Under the pieces are notes generated by a model. It was given only the letters and a program-made list of their open reading frames with translations, ran no database searches and was not told where the DNA came from. DNA of 64,000 bases, from assembly GCA_036245525.1 (NCBI GenBank), contig BTPG01000004.1, forward strand, positions 208,160,952-208,224,951. Direction: 5' to 3'. The DNA is from Semisulcospira habei (taxonomy: Eukaryota > Mollusca > Gastropoda > Semisulcospiridae). Below are positions 40,854 to 51,990 of this stretch, in pieces (positions within the stretch are counted from its first letter, which is position 1; each line of letters begins with the position of its first letter). A program made the translations under genes and the position numbers.

Positions 40854-40953
40854 TTTGTCTTTTTCACATTTGTCGTCTTTTCTGTCCTGGTCCCGGTCAC
40901 GTTCTTGCGAGGGTGAGGAAATTTTCCTTGAACGGCGGTTTTTGTCGTTGCCG
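40854..40953 (-). CDS. PRRC2: PRRC2 exon (Arg/Asp/Lys-rich, 100 bp)
   Basis: The acceptor TTTCTTCTGTCTTCTAG is at 40954 and above; the donor is AAA|GTAAGA at 40853 and below. One base completes a split Ser codon from the previous exon, then 33 codons read GNDKNRRSRKISSPSQERDR and on to KDDKCEKDK. Entry phase matches the exon at 41066-41122 and exit phase 0 matches 13349-13450. The charged composition fits the segment after the acidic SDDEE block of PRRC2 proteins. It was too short to stand out as an ORF and was found by following splice phase. Confidence 0.8.
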
Positions 40954-41065
40954 CTAGAAGACAGAAGAAAGATCATTGGAATCAGAAAAAAATCTGCTGT
41001 AAAAACTCATTCACACATACCAGATTCTCTTTATCGCACTCAGCAAGAACAAAGTGAATGCTCAC

Positions 41066-41122
41066 CTTCTATCGTCTTTTCTTCTGCCTTCCTCTTCATC
41101 ATCGCTGAAGTTCAGTTTGGCA
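41066..41122 (-). CDS. PRRC2: PRRC2 exon with the conserved KLNFSDDEEE block (57 bp)
   Basis: The acceptor is TTTGTTTTCAG and the donor AGAAG|GTGAGC. The exon supplies one base to finish the codon split after DY of the 54642-54818 exon, then AKLNFSDDEEEGRRKDDR, and leaves AG for the next exon. PRRC2 proteins have a Lys-Leu-x-Phe-Ser-Asp-Asp-Glu block directly after the DGWAG..DY segment, which is the order recovered here. This tiny exon, with phases matching on both sides, is strong evidence for the gene model. Confidence 0.9.
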
Positions 41123-42592
41123 CTGAAAACAAAGTAAACAGCATTCATTTGCAGTCCTACACAAAGGTTACTGAAGACTCCAATTGTCAGCATGAACAAG
41201 GGTGTTTAACCTGCTCACTCTCAGTTGACTTCCTATACTTTTTGGAGTCAAAAGGATTGACAAACCCTTTACAACTACATGCCCTCTCAATGCTTCCTCC
41301 AGTCATTATAACCTCCACCCCCTGTATTGCCCCACCCTCTCTACCTGCCATCAGAATGCCCTAGTCTGCTCCACCCAAGAAGGAACTTCAATGGAGCCCT
41401 GACAGAAGACAGCAAGACAAAGACAGAACATGCAGAACACTTGAGATAAAGCTAGCATATGTAGTTCATAAGCTAGACTTCCACAAATGAGAAAAGTGTC
41501 TTCACAACAAAAATGGCAAAGCCCTTAAGGCTCACATGCATAACCAATCAACATAATCAAACCTTTGTGACAGGTCACTGAATTAAGCAAGTGTTCAAGT
41601 GTTTGAACAAAGGCTTGGCTTTTGCACCTGTGAAATTCACGTTTTCTCAAAAGTTACCCATATTTTTCACTTTTGTCAGCCTCCCATGACCCTTGACCTT
41701 TGCGAGTAGTGAACCAAATTAGTAGGCATGGAAAGGTCTTATCATGAGCTACCTTTCTGGTCAATTTGGTTGAAAGTTAAAATTCTACCCAAAATATGAA
41801 CTTTTTCACATCATTTGCTGATCTCTTGTGACCTTGACCTTTCAGCGTGGTCCTCCAAATTAGCATGCATAGGAGGAAGGCCTTACCCTCGGGTATCTCT
41901 GTACCAGGTTTTGGATGGAAGTTGTAAATAGTATTTGGGAACAAAAGTGGCATAGCCCTTACGTCTCACATGTACTGCCGTATCTTAAGTCTTAATCACC
42001 TATTAGAACATGCACTGTCTAATGTGCTGTACCTAGAAGATTGTAAGGAAATTACTGAGAAAATGGGTTACTTTACCAAAGCATCTATAACTTTTTTGAA
42101 TAGTCAGATATTTAAGTCTGGGTTTTTTCCTTAGCTCACATATGGATGGATAATACTTCATGTTGTGGTGGAGTATAATTTGGTACCTGTTTATATTATT
42201 TACTGTAATTAATTACAGGTAAATTAACTGAAAAAATGCACTTTGATTATTTTGATATCTGTAAAGGACAAACAAAAGACATAAAACTGAGAATGTGTCA
42301 TCAGTGTTTGAAAATATGAATGTGTGTGACAATGGAGTGAGATAATTTTACATTAGTGATCACGATGACCAGGCAATTTACTGATAATCTTTCAGGTAAT
42401 CCAAGTGCACGTAAGCTGACGTTGCTACAAATTGATCTCCAAGTTCGTCTGTTGGGTGAAAGTTTCGAACATTTCCGCAGGAAAAAACTGATAAAAATAA
42501 TCAAGTGGTGTCACTTTCAACTCAAGTGGAGTTGTTGGGCCCACATATCGTGTGAAAGGCTGCAAAACAGGGTCTGAAATTGGCCGCTGATG
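41123..42592. other. PRRC2 intron: repeat B copy (41500-41960) and unassigned DNA
   Basis: Repeat B from AAAAATGGCAAAGCCCTTAAGGC (about 41507) includes TGTGACCTTGACCTTTCAGC at 41826-41845. The remainder (41123-41500, 41960-42592) is AT-rich with no recognised gene. Confidence 0.6.
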
Positions 42593-42877
42593 TCAGATAG
42601 CATCACCGCCGCCATCTTGCAGTCGTCGCCTCGGTAAACACTGCTGAAAAACTCCTGTGTCTTCGTCATCCCACTCCGACAGATCACTAGTATGCACACT
42701 AGAGACACTTATGTCACTTCCCTCTGACTCTGAAACTGGACTGTTGCCAATGTACTCCAAAATAGCGGTAAACTCTGGGTCACCGTCACGCGATGGATCG
42801 TATGTCGCCATGTTTGTAAAAACGTGCGTTGGCGAGCAGCCAGGTGGACGGTAAAACTGCCCCAGTTCGACGCGCAC
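42593..42877 (-). pseudogene. Acidic N-terminus of a piggyBac-type transposase, second fragment
   Basis: The frame has SRDGDPEFTAILEYIGNSPV and SESEGSDISVSSVHTSDLSE, then WDDEDTGVFQQ. It is homologous to the 38286-38525 fragment (DPEFTALLDD, FSSVHIEDLT). No catalytic domain follows. TTAA-flanked ends could not be placed with confidence. Confidence 0.55.
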
Positions 42878-43060
42878 AGTGGCTTAGTGCGCACGCCCAG
42901 TGTTTAAGTTAGTTTGACCTTGCCCCTACGGTATACAAACTCACCTCCTTCACAGAAGAGCGCACCTACGCATTACATGACTTCTAAATTTGGTACGGAG
43001 GACGGGCGTATATGGGCGTTTTAGGTACAGACTTCAGGGGCGCTTAGCGGTGTTATAGGT

Positions 43061-43953
43061 TACTTACTTACTTACGCCTGTCACCCCTACCCGGGTATAG
43101 GCCGTCGACGAGAGACCTCCAGCAACTCCTGTCCTGTGCTTCTCCTTCGATTCTACTCCAGGTGGTTCCCAGTCTCTTGATGTCTGCTTGGAGGTCTCGA
43201 CGCCAGGAGTTTCTCGGCCTACCTCTTTTCCTCTTTCCCTGGGGGTTCCATGACAATGCCTGCCTAGTGATACTGGAAGCTGGCTTTCTCAGACTGTGAC
43301 CGATCCATCCCCATCTTCTTCGCCCAATTTCATTCTCTGCTGTTATCTGCTCTGTTCTCTCCCAGAGTCTGACGTTGCTGATCTTCTCTGGCCAGTGGAT
43401 TTTCAAAATTCTTCTAAGGCAACTGTTCATGAAGGTCTGTACTCTGTTGACTGTGGTTTTTGTCAATCTCCATGTCTCTGCTCCATATAGGAGAACTGCT
43501 TTTACATTGGAGTTGAAAATCCGGACTTTGGTGTGTTGTGACAGCTCTCTGGAACTCCACACTTTTTTCAACTGGAGAAAGGCTGCTCTGGCTTTACCGA
43601 TTCGTGCTCTGACATCTGCATCAGTGCCGCCTTTTTTGTCTATGATGCTCCCGAGATAGGTGAAGGACTCCACCTCCTCCAACGGGGTGCCAGCAAGCAA
43701 GACTGGTTCTTCCCTGGTTGTGTTCAGCCTCATTGTCTTTGTTTTCTGTTTGTGAATGGTGAGGCCCACTTGGGACGAGATGTCAGCAAGCCTCGTGGTC
43801 TTGTCCTGCATTTGTTGATGAGTGTGGGACAGTAATGCCAAGTCGTCTGCAAAATCGAGGTCGTCAAGCTGTGTCCACAGTGTCCACTGTATTCCACTTC
43901 GTCTGTGCTCTGTGGTCATCTTCATGACCCAGTCTATGGCCAGTAGGAAGAGG
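43061..43953 (-). mobile_element. LINE 3' fragment, copy C (5' truncated, TSD, simple-repeat tail)
   Basis: The duplication GGTGTTATAGGT is at 43049-43060 and 43954-43965. The open frame (43925-43068, 285 aa) covers FADDLALL to the natural C-terminus, KKVWSSRELSQHTKVRIF, LLYGAETWRLTKTTVNR, RRRWGWIGHSLRKP and ending GRGDRRK. The 3' end is a short (AAGT)n tail (TACTTACTTACTTACG on plus). Truncated 5' ends, target duplication and a microsatellite tail are hallmarks of target-primed reverse transcription. It is nearly identical to copy A at the window start. Confidence 0.92.
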
Positions 43954-43965
43954 GGTGTTATAGGT

Positions 43966-44579
43966 GATTAAGAGTTAATACATCGCAGTTTTCTTTGTTA
44001 AAGTGTACAAAGCTACTTTGATCACTTCAACAAGGCCTTCGACATGCACCGAACTTGCTCAAAGTTGCTTCAGCCATAGGCCTTCGCACCATGTCTGACT
44101 GGCCGGTTAATCCGAGGTTATTCAAACCCGAGACGCTCAAAATAGTTAGGTCATCTGCTTTGTGTTGTTCAATGAAATTCTGTCTCAGTTACTGCCGAGG
44201 AATTACCTGTAGTGACTCTTTAGTGATTTGTCGGATACCCAGTCATGTAGAGTTGAAGATGGAATATGATTGATACAAATGTAAAACGTACAGGGGTAAG
44301 GGCTATATACCTTTGGTTGTGCACTCAGAGATTGGCATACAGCGTTTACACCGCCAGACACAAAAAGGTAGATTAATACAAACTGAGAGGCTTACATAAG
44401 GACAAAAGTATATGCAGGGGTTATACGATCCTTAAGGCACCCACTCCACACCAAAACAACACTAAAAGAAAGTGCGATAGTATAGCCAGCATTATCGAGA
44501 GAAAATTCAAGTCGAGCCAGGGTGCGAGGATATGTGCAGCAATAGGGCAGCCCTCAGTGGACTGCAGACGAAAAGAATG
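43966..44579. other. PRRC2 intron, no gene seen
   Basis: No recognisable gene or element. The open frame at 44055-44273 has no recognisable domain. Confidence 0.5.
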
Positions 44580-45505
44580 CTTTAAAGAGGAACAAGAGAG
44601 GCAAAGCCATCAAGGCTCACCTGCCCCCCCCCCCCCCCCCCCCCCCCCCACACAATACTAGATCATGTCCCAGACTGTGTATGTGGATTTTAAGGTTTCC
44701 AAGCATGTCATGACAAATCTTGACATGACCGTAATGATATACAACATGACAGAAGAAGTGAAAAGTTGTCCGACCTATGAGAGAGGTTACTCAGACTGTT
44801 ATGTTTAGAAACTATCCTTCTGCACCAGCAAAATTTAAAGCATTTTTCACACATCTGTCAAGCCGCCATGACCCTTGACCTTTGCGATGAGCTGACTAAG
44901 TGAGTATAAATAGGAAGGTCTTATCATCAGCTACCTTTATTCCAAATTTAATTGAAAAGTTTGAATAAATGTTGGTAATACATACAATTCTATTTTAAAA
45001 AATTGGCCAATCTCTTGTGACCCTTGACCTTTCCAAGGGGTCATCCAGATTAGTATGCATATATAGGTCTTACCAGCAGGTATTTCTGTACCAAGTTTGG
45101 GTTTGAAGTTGTGAATAGTATTTGAGAAAAAACATCTTTTGTCCAAATATGGCTATTTTGGATCATTTCCTGATCTTTGTGACTCTTGACGTTTCCAAAT
45201 GTTCAAATTAATATGCATAGAAAGGTGTTACCACCAAGTATCTTTGTACCAAGTTTGGGTTTAACATTGTGAATAGTATTTGAGAAAAAAATAAATTTTG
45301 TCAAAATATTGCTATTTTTTTACCCATTTCCTGATCGCCTGTGATCTTGACCTTTATGGGAGGTCACTCAAATTGGTATGTTTAGAAAGGTCTTGCCACA
45401 ACGTATCCTTGGGCCAAGTTCGAAGACTGTGCCCTGAATAGTCTCTGAGAAAATGCAAATGTTAAAGTTATATTCCCCAGGATCAAGCACCCCAACACCG
45501 TCAGA
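44580..45505 (+). repeat. Repeat B copy (long, with poly-C tract)
   Basis: It begins AGAGAGGCAAAGCCATCAAGGCTCACCTG, then a C run (44626-44649). Four or so ~170-bp units follow, each with GTGACCCTTGACCTTTCC, CATATGCAT-like and ACCAAGTTTGGGTTTGAAG blocks, and the tail CCCCAGGATCAAGCACC. The DIRS copy 2 begins at its end. Confidence 0.85.
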
Positions 45506-45773
45506 AAAAATAATTTTTCTTTAAAATATATTTTTTCGAAAAATACTTACCGATGACATTACTGTCTGAAGTGTCAACTACTTACCCAATTTTAGCCTAA
45601 AAACTTCTTGTGTTCCTACACAACCCGGGAGGCACTCGGGGAACCCTAACTAGGGTCGAGAGTAGCCTCCCGTCCCAGCCCATCCGGGCACTCACCACGT
45701 GGCCCAATCACAATCAGTCGGGATACTTAGCTTACCAGCGGCAAGCAGGGCAGGTGGGAGGATCCGAGTAATG

Positions 45774-47036
45774 TCATCGGTAAGTATTTTTCGAAAAAAT
45801 ATAATTTAAAGAAAAATTAATTTGTTTCTTCAAAAACATTACCGATGACATTACTGTCTGGAAGAATGGCGAAAAGGTGGAGGGTGCTGCGCCCAAGTTA
45901 CCGCCATAAAGGGCGTACGACAGAGCCACACACCCAGTCGATAAACTCCCGACAATTTTAGCTAAGTGCGTACCTATAGGCGCTTCCGGCGCCAGGAGGG
46001 AGTGTTGCGCTGCGGCCATGTCCCCCACCAAGGCGAGATTGTCTCGCTGGCCCGACAGATCCCTGAGGTAGAAGCGGGCGAAAGTTGATTCTGCCCGCCA
46101 GCCCACTGCGGCCACGATGTCTCGAACAGCACAGTTGCGATCGAAGGCGACGCTCGCGGCCATGGCTCGAACCTCATGTGCGCGGATCCTGAGCCTCTTC
46201 GCAACGTCTTGGGAAAGGTCCTGGTAGGCGGACCGTATGACCCAACGTAGCCAGGAAGATATCATCTGAGCTATTATGTCATTTCTGCCGGGGACCAAAA
46301 GCAGAAAGAGGCGTGACCATCCGCGACGGACGTGCTTGGATCTGCGTAGGTAAACGTGCAAAGCGCGCACAGGATCTTGTTGCCGGGTCTCCCTAGGAAA
46401 ATTTGCACGTTTCAACGGCCGAATAGTTATGACCGGTGGTACAGTCAAGGGAGACCTGGTCTTGGCTAGGAAGGCAGGGTCGGTGAGCAATTGCACAGAG
46501 CCATCCGCTCGGAACTGGAGGCAGGTAGAACTCGCCGATAGCGCGTGTAGTTCGCTTACTCTGGCCGCCGTGGCTAGGGCTAAAAGGAAGCATGTCTTCC
46601 GTGTCACATCAGCGAAGCGAGCCAGGGAAAGGGGTTTGAACCTGTCCGAATTAAGCCATGTCAGGACCCAGGGTAGGTCCCAGCGAGGAATCAGGGAGCG
46701 GGAAACCGGGCGCTGCAGGCCAAAATGTGCCATCAGGTCTGCGAGATCTTTACATGCGCCAGGGTCTGGGTGGCCGAGATGACGGCAAGTGTCTGCAATC
46801 ATGGACAGGTATCCTCGGATCATGATGGGGGCGAGGCCTAGGTCTCCAATGAGCCAGAGGAAGAAGTTTGCGAGCTGTGGAGTAGTCAGTGCAAGAGAGA
46901 GATGCCGGTCATCGCACCATGACTGGAGTACTCGCCACTTGCCCTCATAAACGCGTCGAGTCGAAGGTCGACAGGCTGAAGCAATTGCTTCCAAAGCAGC
47001 ATCCGAGAAGCCTCTGGCGGTGAGGGCTTGCCACAC
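45774..47036 (-). CDS. DIRS copy 2 tyrosine recombinase (open, 420 aa)
   Basis: A single open frame covers the whole recombinase. RRVYEGKWRVLQSWCDD and IMIRGYLSMIADTCRHLG form the core-binding domain. ATAARVSELHALS carries Arg I, RIRAHEVRAMAAS carries the His-x-x-Arg pair, and GWRAESTFARFYLRDL carries the nucleophile Tyr. Unlike copy 1 the box II His is intact. The last ~40 residues (FLKKQINFSLNYIFSKNTYR) are encoded by the internal complementary region, so the natural C-terminus may be shorter. The N-terminus may be incomplete because a SINE lies 120 bp upstream. All catalytic residues are present, so activity is possible in principle. Confidence 0.88.
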   Translation of the reverse strand: MWQALTARGFSDAALEAIASACRPSTRRVYEGKWRVLQSWCDDRHLSLALTTPQLANFFLWLIGDLGLAPIMIRGYLSMIADTCRHLGHPDPGACKDLADLMAHFGLQRPVSRSLIPRWDLPWVLTWLNSDRFKPLSLARFADVTRKTCFLLALATAARVSELHALSASSTCLQFRADGSVQLLTDPAFLAKTRSPLTVPPVITIRPLKRANFPRETRQQDPVRALHVYLRRSKHVRRGWSRLFLLLVPGRNDIIAQMISSWLRWVIRSAYQDLSQDVAKRLRIRAHEVRAMAASVAFDRNCAVRDIVAAVGWRAESTFARFYLRDLSGQRDNLALVGDMAAAQHSLLAPEAPIGTHLAKIVGSLSTGCVALSYALYGGNLGAAPSTFSPFFQTVMSSVMFLKKQINFSLNYIFSKNTYR

Positions 47037-47154
47037 AAACTCCAGGCGTGAAGGAGGAGCCGCTCCGGGAACGGGTGGAAAAGCGGCTGGCGGGGCTGCT
47101 TGAGCATAGTCCGCGAGGTGGGGAAACGATGAGGGGGACCCGTGGCGAGACTGA

Positions 47155-47535
47155 TTGATTGATTGTACATTGCTTAACGTCCCGACAGCAACAAGGCTTT
47201 CTCAGGACGTGCCTGCACTGCTTGTGAAAAAAAAAAAACAGAACATTGAATGTATGTCACCAGCCGGTCAAATACATTAAATAAACCTAACACATGGGGC
47301 CTAAATAAAGCTAAGACCATTTAGCAACACACATCCAATATCAAGAGCTACAGGCAGTGCAGACAGTAGGGAGAGTTTTAAAAAGGCAAATACAGGTGAA
47401 TGTACCAAGGGTAGACAGAAACACATGCCCCAGAATAGAGAGAAAAACCCACCCTGTGGGGCTGACCAGGGTGACCCTGGGAACTAAAAAATACCTAACC
47501 CCACCCAAGTCCCCCAGGGCAGACCCGGGTGGGGA
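47155..47535 (-). mobile_element. SINE-A copy 12 in DIRS copy 2 (TSD)
   Basis: It is flanked by GGCGAGACTGA (47144-47154 and 47536-47546) and is full length. It separates the RNase H distal region from the recombinase. Confidence 0.9.
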
Positions 47536-47546
47536 GGCGAGACTGA

Positions 47547-49073
47547 GGAGGTCGGTGGTCCAAGACCTGGTCCAGGAGAACGGGGCGACCAGGAACACTA
47601 TCGTGTCGCAACCTCGGAGCTTGAGTAGGACTTTGGGAACGAGAACCGTCGGGGGATAAACATACGCAATGAGCCCGTCCCACGGAATGGAGAGCACATC
47701 GACAGCCCAGGCTAGAGGGTCTGGAATCGGGGAGACGAAGAGGGGAAGCTGGCGATTCCACCGCGTGGCAAATAGGTCGATCATGGGAGTCTCTCATTGA
47801 ACGCAGATCTGAAAGATGTCCGGGTGTAGTGTCCATTCCGTGTGATGTAGCTGGCCGCGCCGAGAGAGGGAGTCAGCCAACACGTTCAAGTGTCCGGAGA
47901 TATGTCGAGCTCTGAGAGAGATGCTGCAGTCCTCGCACCAGCGCATCAGGCAGTAGAGGAGAATGCACAGATCGGGAGAGTGTGTACCTCCCTGCTTCTG
48001 AAGGTAGGAGACTACAGTGGTGTTGTCCGACAAGACAAGAAGCGCCTGGTGGCGAAGGTGGACTTCCCACACGATGAGCGCTTGCCAAACCGCTTGCAGC
48101 TCGAGCCAGTTGATGAGTCTGTCCGCTAGGTCTGGCGTCCAGAGGCCGGACGTCGAGAGGATGCTCGGGAGCAGGTGTGCACCCCATCCAGAGAGACTTG
48201 CATCCACGCTTAGTGAGAGCTGAGGGGGCGGTGAGGCGACAGGAACACCCGAAGCGAGCCAAGATGTGTCCATCCAGCGCTGTAGGTGTGGGCAAAGGAT
48301 TGGAGACACCGGCACCAGGGCATCGATGTTGCCGGAGGAAGGATGCCAATGAAGCAGGAGATGTAACTGAAGTGGGCGGGAGTGAAGACGACCTAGAGGC
48401 AGGAGATCCGCCGCTGCATTCATCAGGCCAAGAAGTTGCAGCCAGACTCTGGCAGGAACGGACTCCGCCCGGGCAACCTGAGCGGCGAGGGAGGCCAACT
48501 TCTGGATCCGAGGCTCTGGCAAACACATTCTGTTGATGTCGGTCGCAAATGCCATCCCAAGATGAATAAACCGGCGAGAAGGCAAGAGGTCCGACTTGTC
48601 CGCATGGATCAGGAACCCCAAGCGAAACAGCAACAGGAGTAGAGCGTCTCTGTCCATCCTCAGGGCAGACTCCGACGGATTCCGCAGGAGAAGGTCGTCT
48701 AAGTAGTTTGAGATCGGACTGGACGACAGCTGCCGAGCCTTGGCGACGACGGCGTCCATGATGCGGGCTGAGGTTGAGACCAAACAAAAGGGCTCGAAAC
48801 TGGTAGATCACGCCATCGAAAGCGAAGCGGAGATACCTCCTGGAGGCCGGGTGCATGGGGCCATGGAGATACGCATCAGAGAGGTCCAGGCTGACCGCAA
48901 AGTTCCTTGGGCTGCACTGCGGCTCGGAGGGTCCGGGCGGTCTCCATGCAAAAAGTCGGAGCCACAATAAACTTGTTCAGGGCCGAGAGATCGATGATAG
49001 GACGCCACTTTCCGTCTGGCTTCGGGACCACAAAGATGCAGCTGTAAAAAGCTGGGGAGTTGAGACGAGACAC
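47547..49073 (-). pseudogene. DIRS copy 2 reverse transcriptase and RNase H
   Basis: RT starts at about 49073 (SPAFYSCIFVVPKPDGKWRP, IIDLSALNKFIVAPTF). It shifts near 48890 and 48780, then runs open from 48783 to 47794 with SNYLDDLLLR (catalytic). RNase H blocks follow: DASLSGWGAHL, WLELQAVWQAL, LVLSDNTTVVSYL and GHLNVLADSLSR. A further frame carries MIDLFATRWNRQLPLFVSPI to the SINE. All RNase H catalytic acids are visible. Frameshifts in the RT palm make it non-functional. Confidence 0.88.
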
Positions 49074-49735
49074 TATCTCTGTGGCGGCCTTCTGTAGAAG
49101 CGAGGCAACCTATCCGCGCAAGGTGATGGCTTTGAACTCATCGGACGGAATGTCTGTCCACAAGCGGGATCGTGTCAACGGCGGAGGCGAACAAAAGGAA
49201 ATCGAGAGACCCTCGGTGATGGTGGCAAACAGCGAACAGAGCAGAAATGAAACGCGCGTAGCCCTGAGGCTACGGAACCGAGCAGGCGACCGTTAAAACC
49301 GACAAACGAAGACGCAGTCGAAATGAACGGCAAAATGCCGCAAATCCACGGAAATTGCCCCAATTCACCACAATCGTCGAGGGAGGCAATGTCCGAGGCC
49401 TTACCTGGCCATGTTAAGACAAACAAGGTCGAAGGATGGACAAAGAAGTTGATAACGGGAGACTGGGAAAGAAGGATCTAAACAAAATGGCAGTCAAGTA
49501 TAGAACTGGAAATAACGGCCTCTCGCGAGATTTGGAAGGGAGGTTACTCCGAGGATAGGGAGGACACTCGGGGGATTAGGTAACTGCTTGCTAGAGGTAC
49601 GTCCCTGGTTGTGTGGCAACACACAAAGTTTGGAGACTGAAATTGTCAGTTAAGTATATCTTCCTCTCAGTAATACCAGCGGTAAGTATTTTTCGAAAAA
49701 ATTTATTTTAAATAAAAATACATTTCTTGTGAAAG

Positions 49736-50570
49736 AGAAAATTATATTCGATATTTCTGACGATAACCCAACACGCTTTGTTTACCTTGCAAGAAGAAAC
49801 GCTTCGAATACAATTGAAAAGCAAATCTAAAACCTAGCAATGTACAGATCAATCCAAAAATTATATTACATATCGATATTCTCATCTGAAGTCGGTAGAT
49901 TGGCTAAATCTGACGATATATATTCGCCGAAGCACATGGTACAACTACAGCCTCGCTATCGTTTGTGCACGCCATTCTCCGAACACGCGTCAGCTCGTAC
50001 ACAGAGGCAGCGTGTGCGCTCTTTTGCTTGGCATGCGGAGTCAAATGAATATATACGAAACTTTGCAATATAGAAAAATGATTGACAATTTTAGGCATAT
50101 ATTTTTCGCTCCCGTCTGTTTTGTAGAAGAGTGAGAATATTACGTTGAAACTTTTCTACTTGAAATTTGAATACATTCCCGTGATCGTATGCAAAAATAA
50201 ATTATGCGAAAATGAAGGGCTAGCTCTACTCTACCTAACTGGCTAGCTATTTTTAGCCTGTGTTGCGACACGCGAGGCGATTGAAAAGCCGATGTGTGCT
50301 GTGAACAACGCGCGCACGCTGTGCCTACCGCGGCAAGTCATGAATAGATACGCCAGTAAAACACACATAAAGTACTAAACATGTAAAAATAAGCACAGAA
50401 ACACACATGAACACAAAGAGTAGACACCAAACTACAACCCAGTATACATTTTATTGATATATGCAGCGTATTTTGGTTAACATCAGTGATGGAAAATGGG
50501 TGAAATTTCGGTCACGCTTTGTCATGCAAAGAAGGCTTGGAGTACCTACTAGCAACGACAAGGGTGTGGC
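49736..50570. other. PRRC2 intron, no gene seen
   Basis: AT-rich sequence with no recognisable gene. The open frame at 49840-50073 has no recognisable domain. Confidence 0.5.
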
Positions 50571-51340
50571 TTTTTTCACGCATCTATTGACCTCTTGTGA
50601 CCCTTGATCTTTTGCAGGGGTCATTCAAATTAGTATGCACAGAAAGGTTTTACCATTAGGTATGTCTGTACTAAGTTTGGGTCTGACTTTGAAAACAAAA
50701 ATTGAGAAAAAACAATATTTGTGAAAATCTTGCTATTTTTGACCCATTTCTGGACCTCTTTTGACCCTCGACCTTACCAAGGGGTCATCCTAACTAGTAT
50801 GCATAGGAAGGTCTTACCATCATGTACATCTGCACCAAGTATGGGTTTGAAGTTCAAAATAGTATTCGAGGTTAAAAAATAAAAATTTGTGAAAACATGG
50901 CTGTTTTTCACCTCTTTTAGAACCTCTTGCAACCCTGGACCTTTCCAAGGGGTTATCCAAATTAATATGCATAGAAAGGTCTTACCTTCAGGTACCTCTG
51001 TACCAAGTTTGGGTTTGAAGTTGAAAACTATTAGAGAAAAAACTATTTTGGTGAAAATATGGCAATTTCGGTGAACTTCTGGACCCTTGTCACTCTGACC
51101 TTTGAAAGAGGTCACTGAAATTGGTAGTTTAGAAAGGCCTTTCCACAAAGTACCCTTGGACCAAGTTTGAAGACTGTGGCTTAAATAGTCACCAAGAAAA
51201 TGCCAACGTTGAAGTTTACCACGGACGCCAGATGGATGACCACTGGCCCAGAACATACTGTTTGAAGACTGGACGGACTGATGATAGCCGGCCCAGAACA
51301 TAAACCCACTTTTACGTCGCACATGAACCAAAAAACTGTT
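50571..51340 (+). repeat. Repeat B copy (four units and terminal segment)
   Basis: Units begin near 50585, 50750, 50925 and 51080 (CTCTTGTGACCC-TTGA, CAAGGGGTCATCC, TATGCATAGAAAGGTCTTACC). The last is the terminal type CTTGGACCAAGTTTGAAGAC. The end GACGCCAGATGGATGACCAC and TCGCACATGAACCAAAAA matches the 56100-56190 copy. Confidence 0.85.
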
Positions 51341-51990
51341 AAACCCTATGTGAATGCTGCAACCATTATTTACAGTTAAGGTGAAATAGTGCCCACCAAG
51401 AATGCCCTTCTTTGTTAGCAATCACAAATAAACATTTTGGTGTTTTTTATCTAGTTAGGTGTCTAAAAAGATGTTTAAGACACGTTTTGAAAAATTTCAT
51501 GCTGGTTGCCAAGGGCAACGGCGGCCATATTGAAAATAAACAACATATTTTTGTTCCTCCGTAAAATCCTTCAGAAGACAGCTATTGACCCAGAACAAAT
51601 TTTGTTGTGTTTTTGGTGATAAGAACTACAACTTTTCAGAGGGATTTTTTCATATCTTTATTATTAAAAATGTTATAGGGCATCACAAACTGAACATTTG
51701 TCGTGAACGAAATTTCAAACATTTATGATATTCACATGGCACTAACTATTTTTCATTTGTAGATACAATAAAAAGCTTCTGTAAAGTTGTTATTAATGTT
51801 TTCAGCTACATGCATGCCAAATTTCATGTGTTTATGACAATTATTAGAGAAGTTATGGATGCAGTAAACCGTATAATAAGGAAAACTTAGAAAATCACGT
51901 TTAAAACTTTGGTTCCCTGCACTTGAAGTGATGAGAAGAAGAAACATCTGTGCACAGCTGCTGATTGAAAAACTTGGTTATTGATGTACC
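51341..51990. other. 3' flank of the Mutator-like gene, no gene seen
   Basis: AT-rich. Any 3' terminal repeat of the Mutator-like element should lie here, but I could not pair it with the other side. Confidence 0.4.

Larger units (their letters stand above)
45506..49735 (-). mobile_element. DIRS-type retrotransposon, copy 2 (gag deleted)
   Basis: It has the same order as copy 1 but starts at the RT. Left repeat 45506-45770, internal complementary region 45774-45875, recombinase, RNase H, RT, then about 49240-49560 of unrelated or decayed DNA where gag is expected, and a right end at 49560-49735. The right end carries GTAAGTATTTTTCGAAAAAA rather than the GAGGAAACAAA tip predicted by the internal region. 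The two ends are therefore not a matched pair, and the copy may be chimeric. A SINE-A copy sits at 47155-47535. It is orientated like the host gene. Confidence 0.88.
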
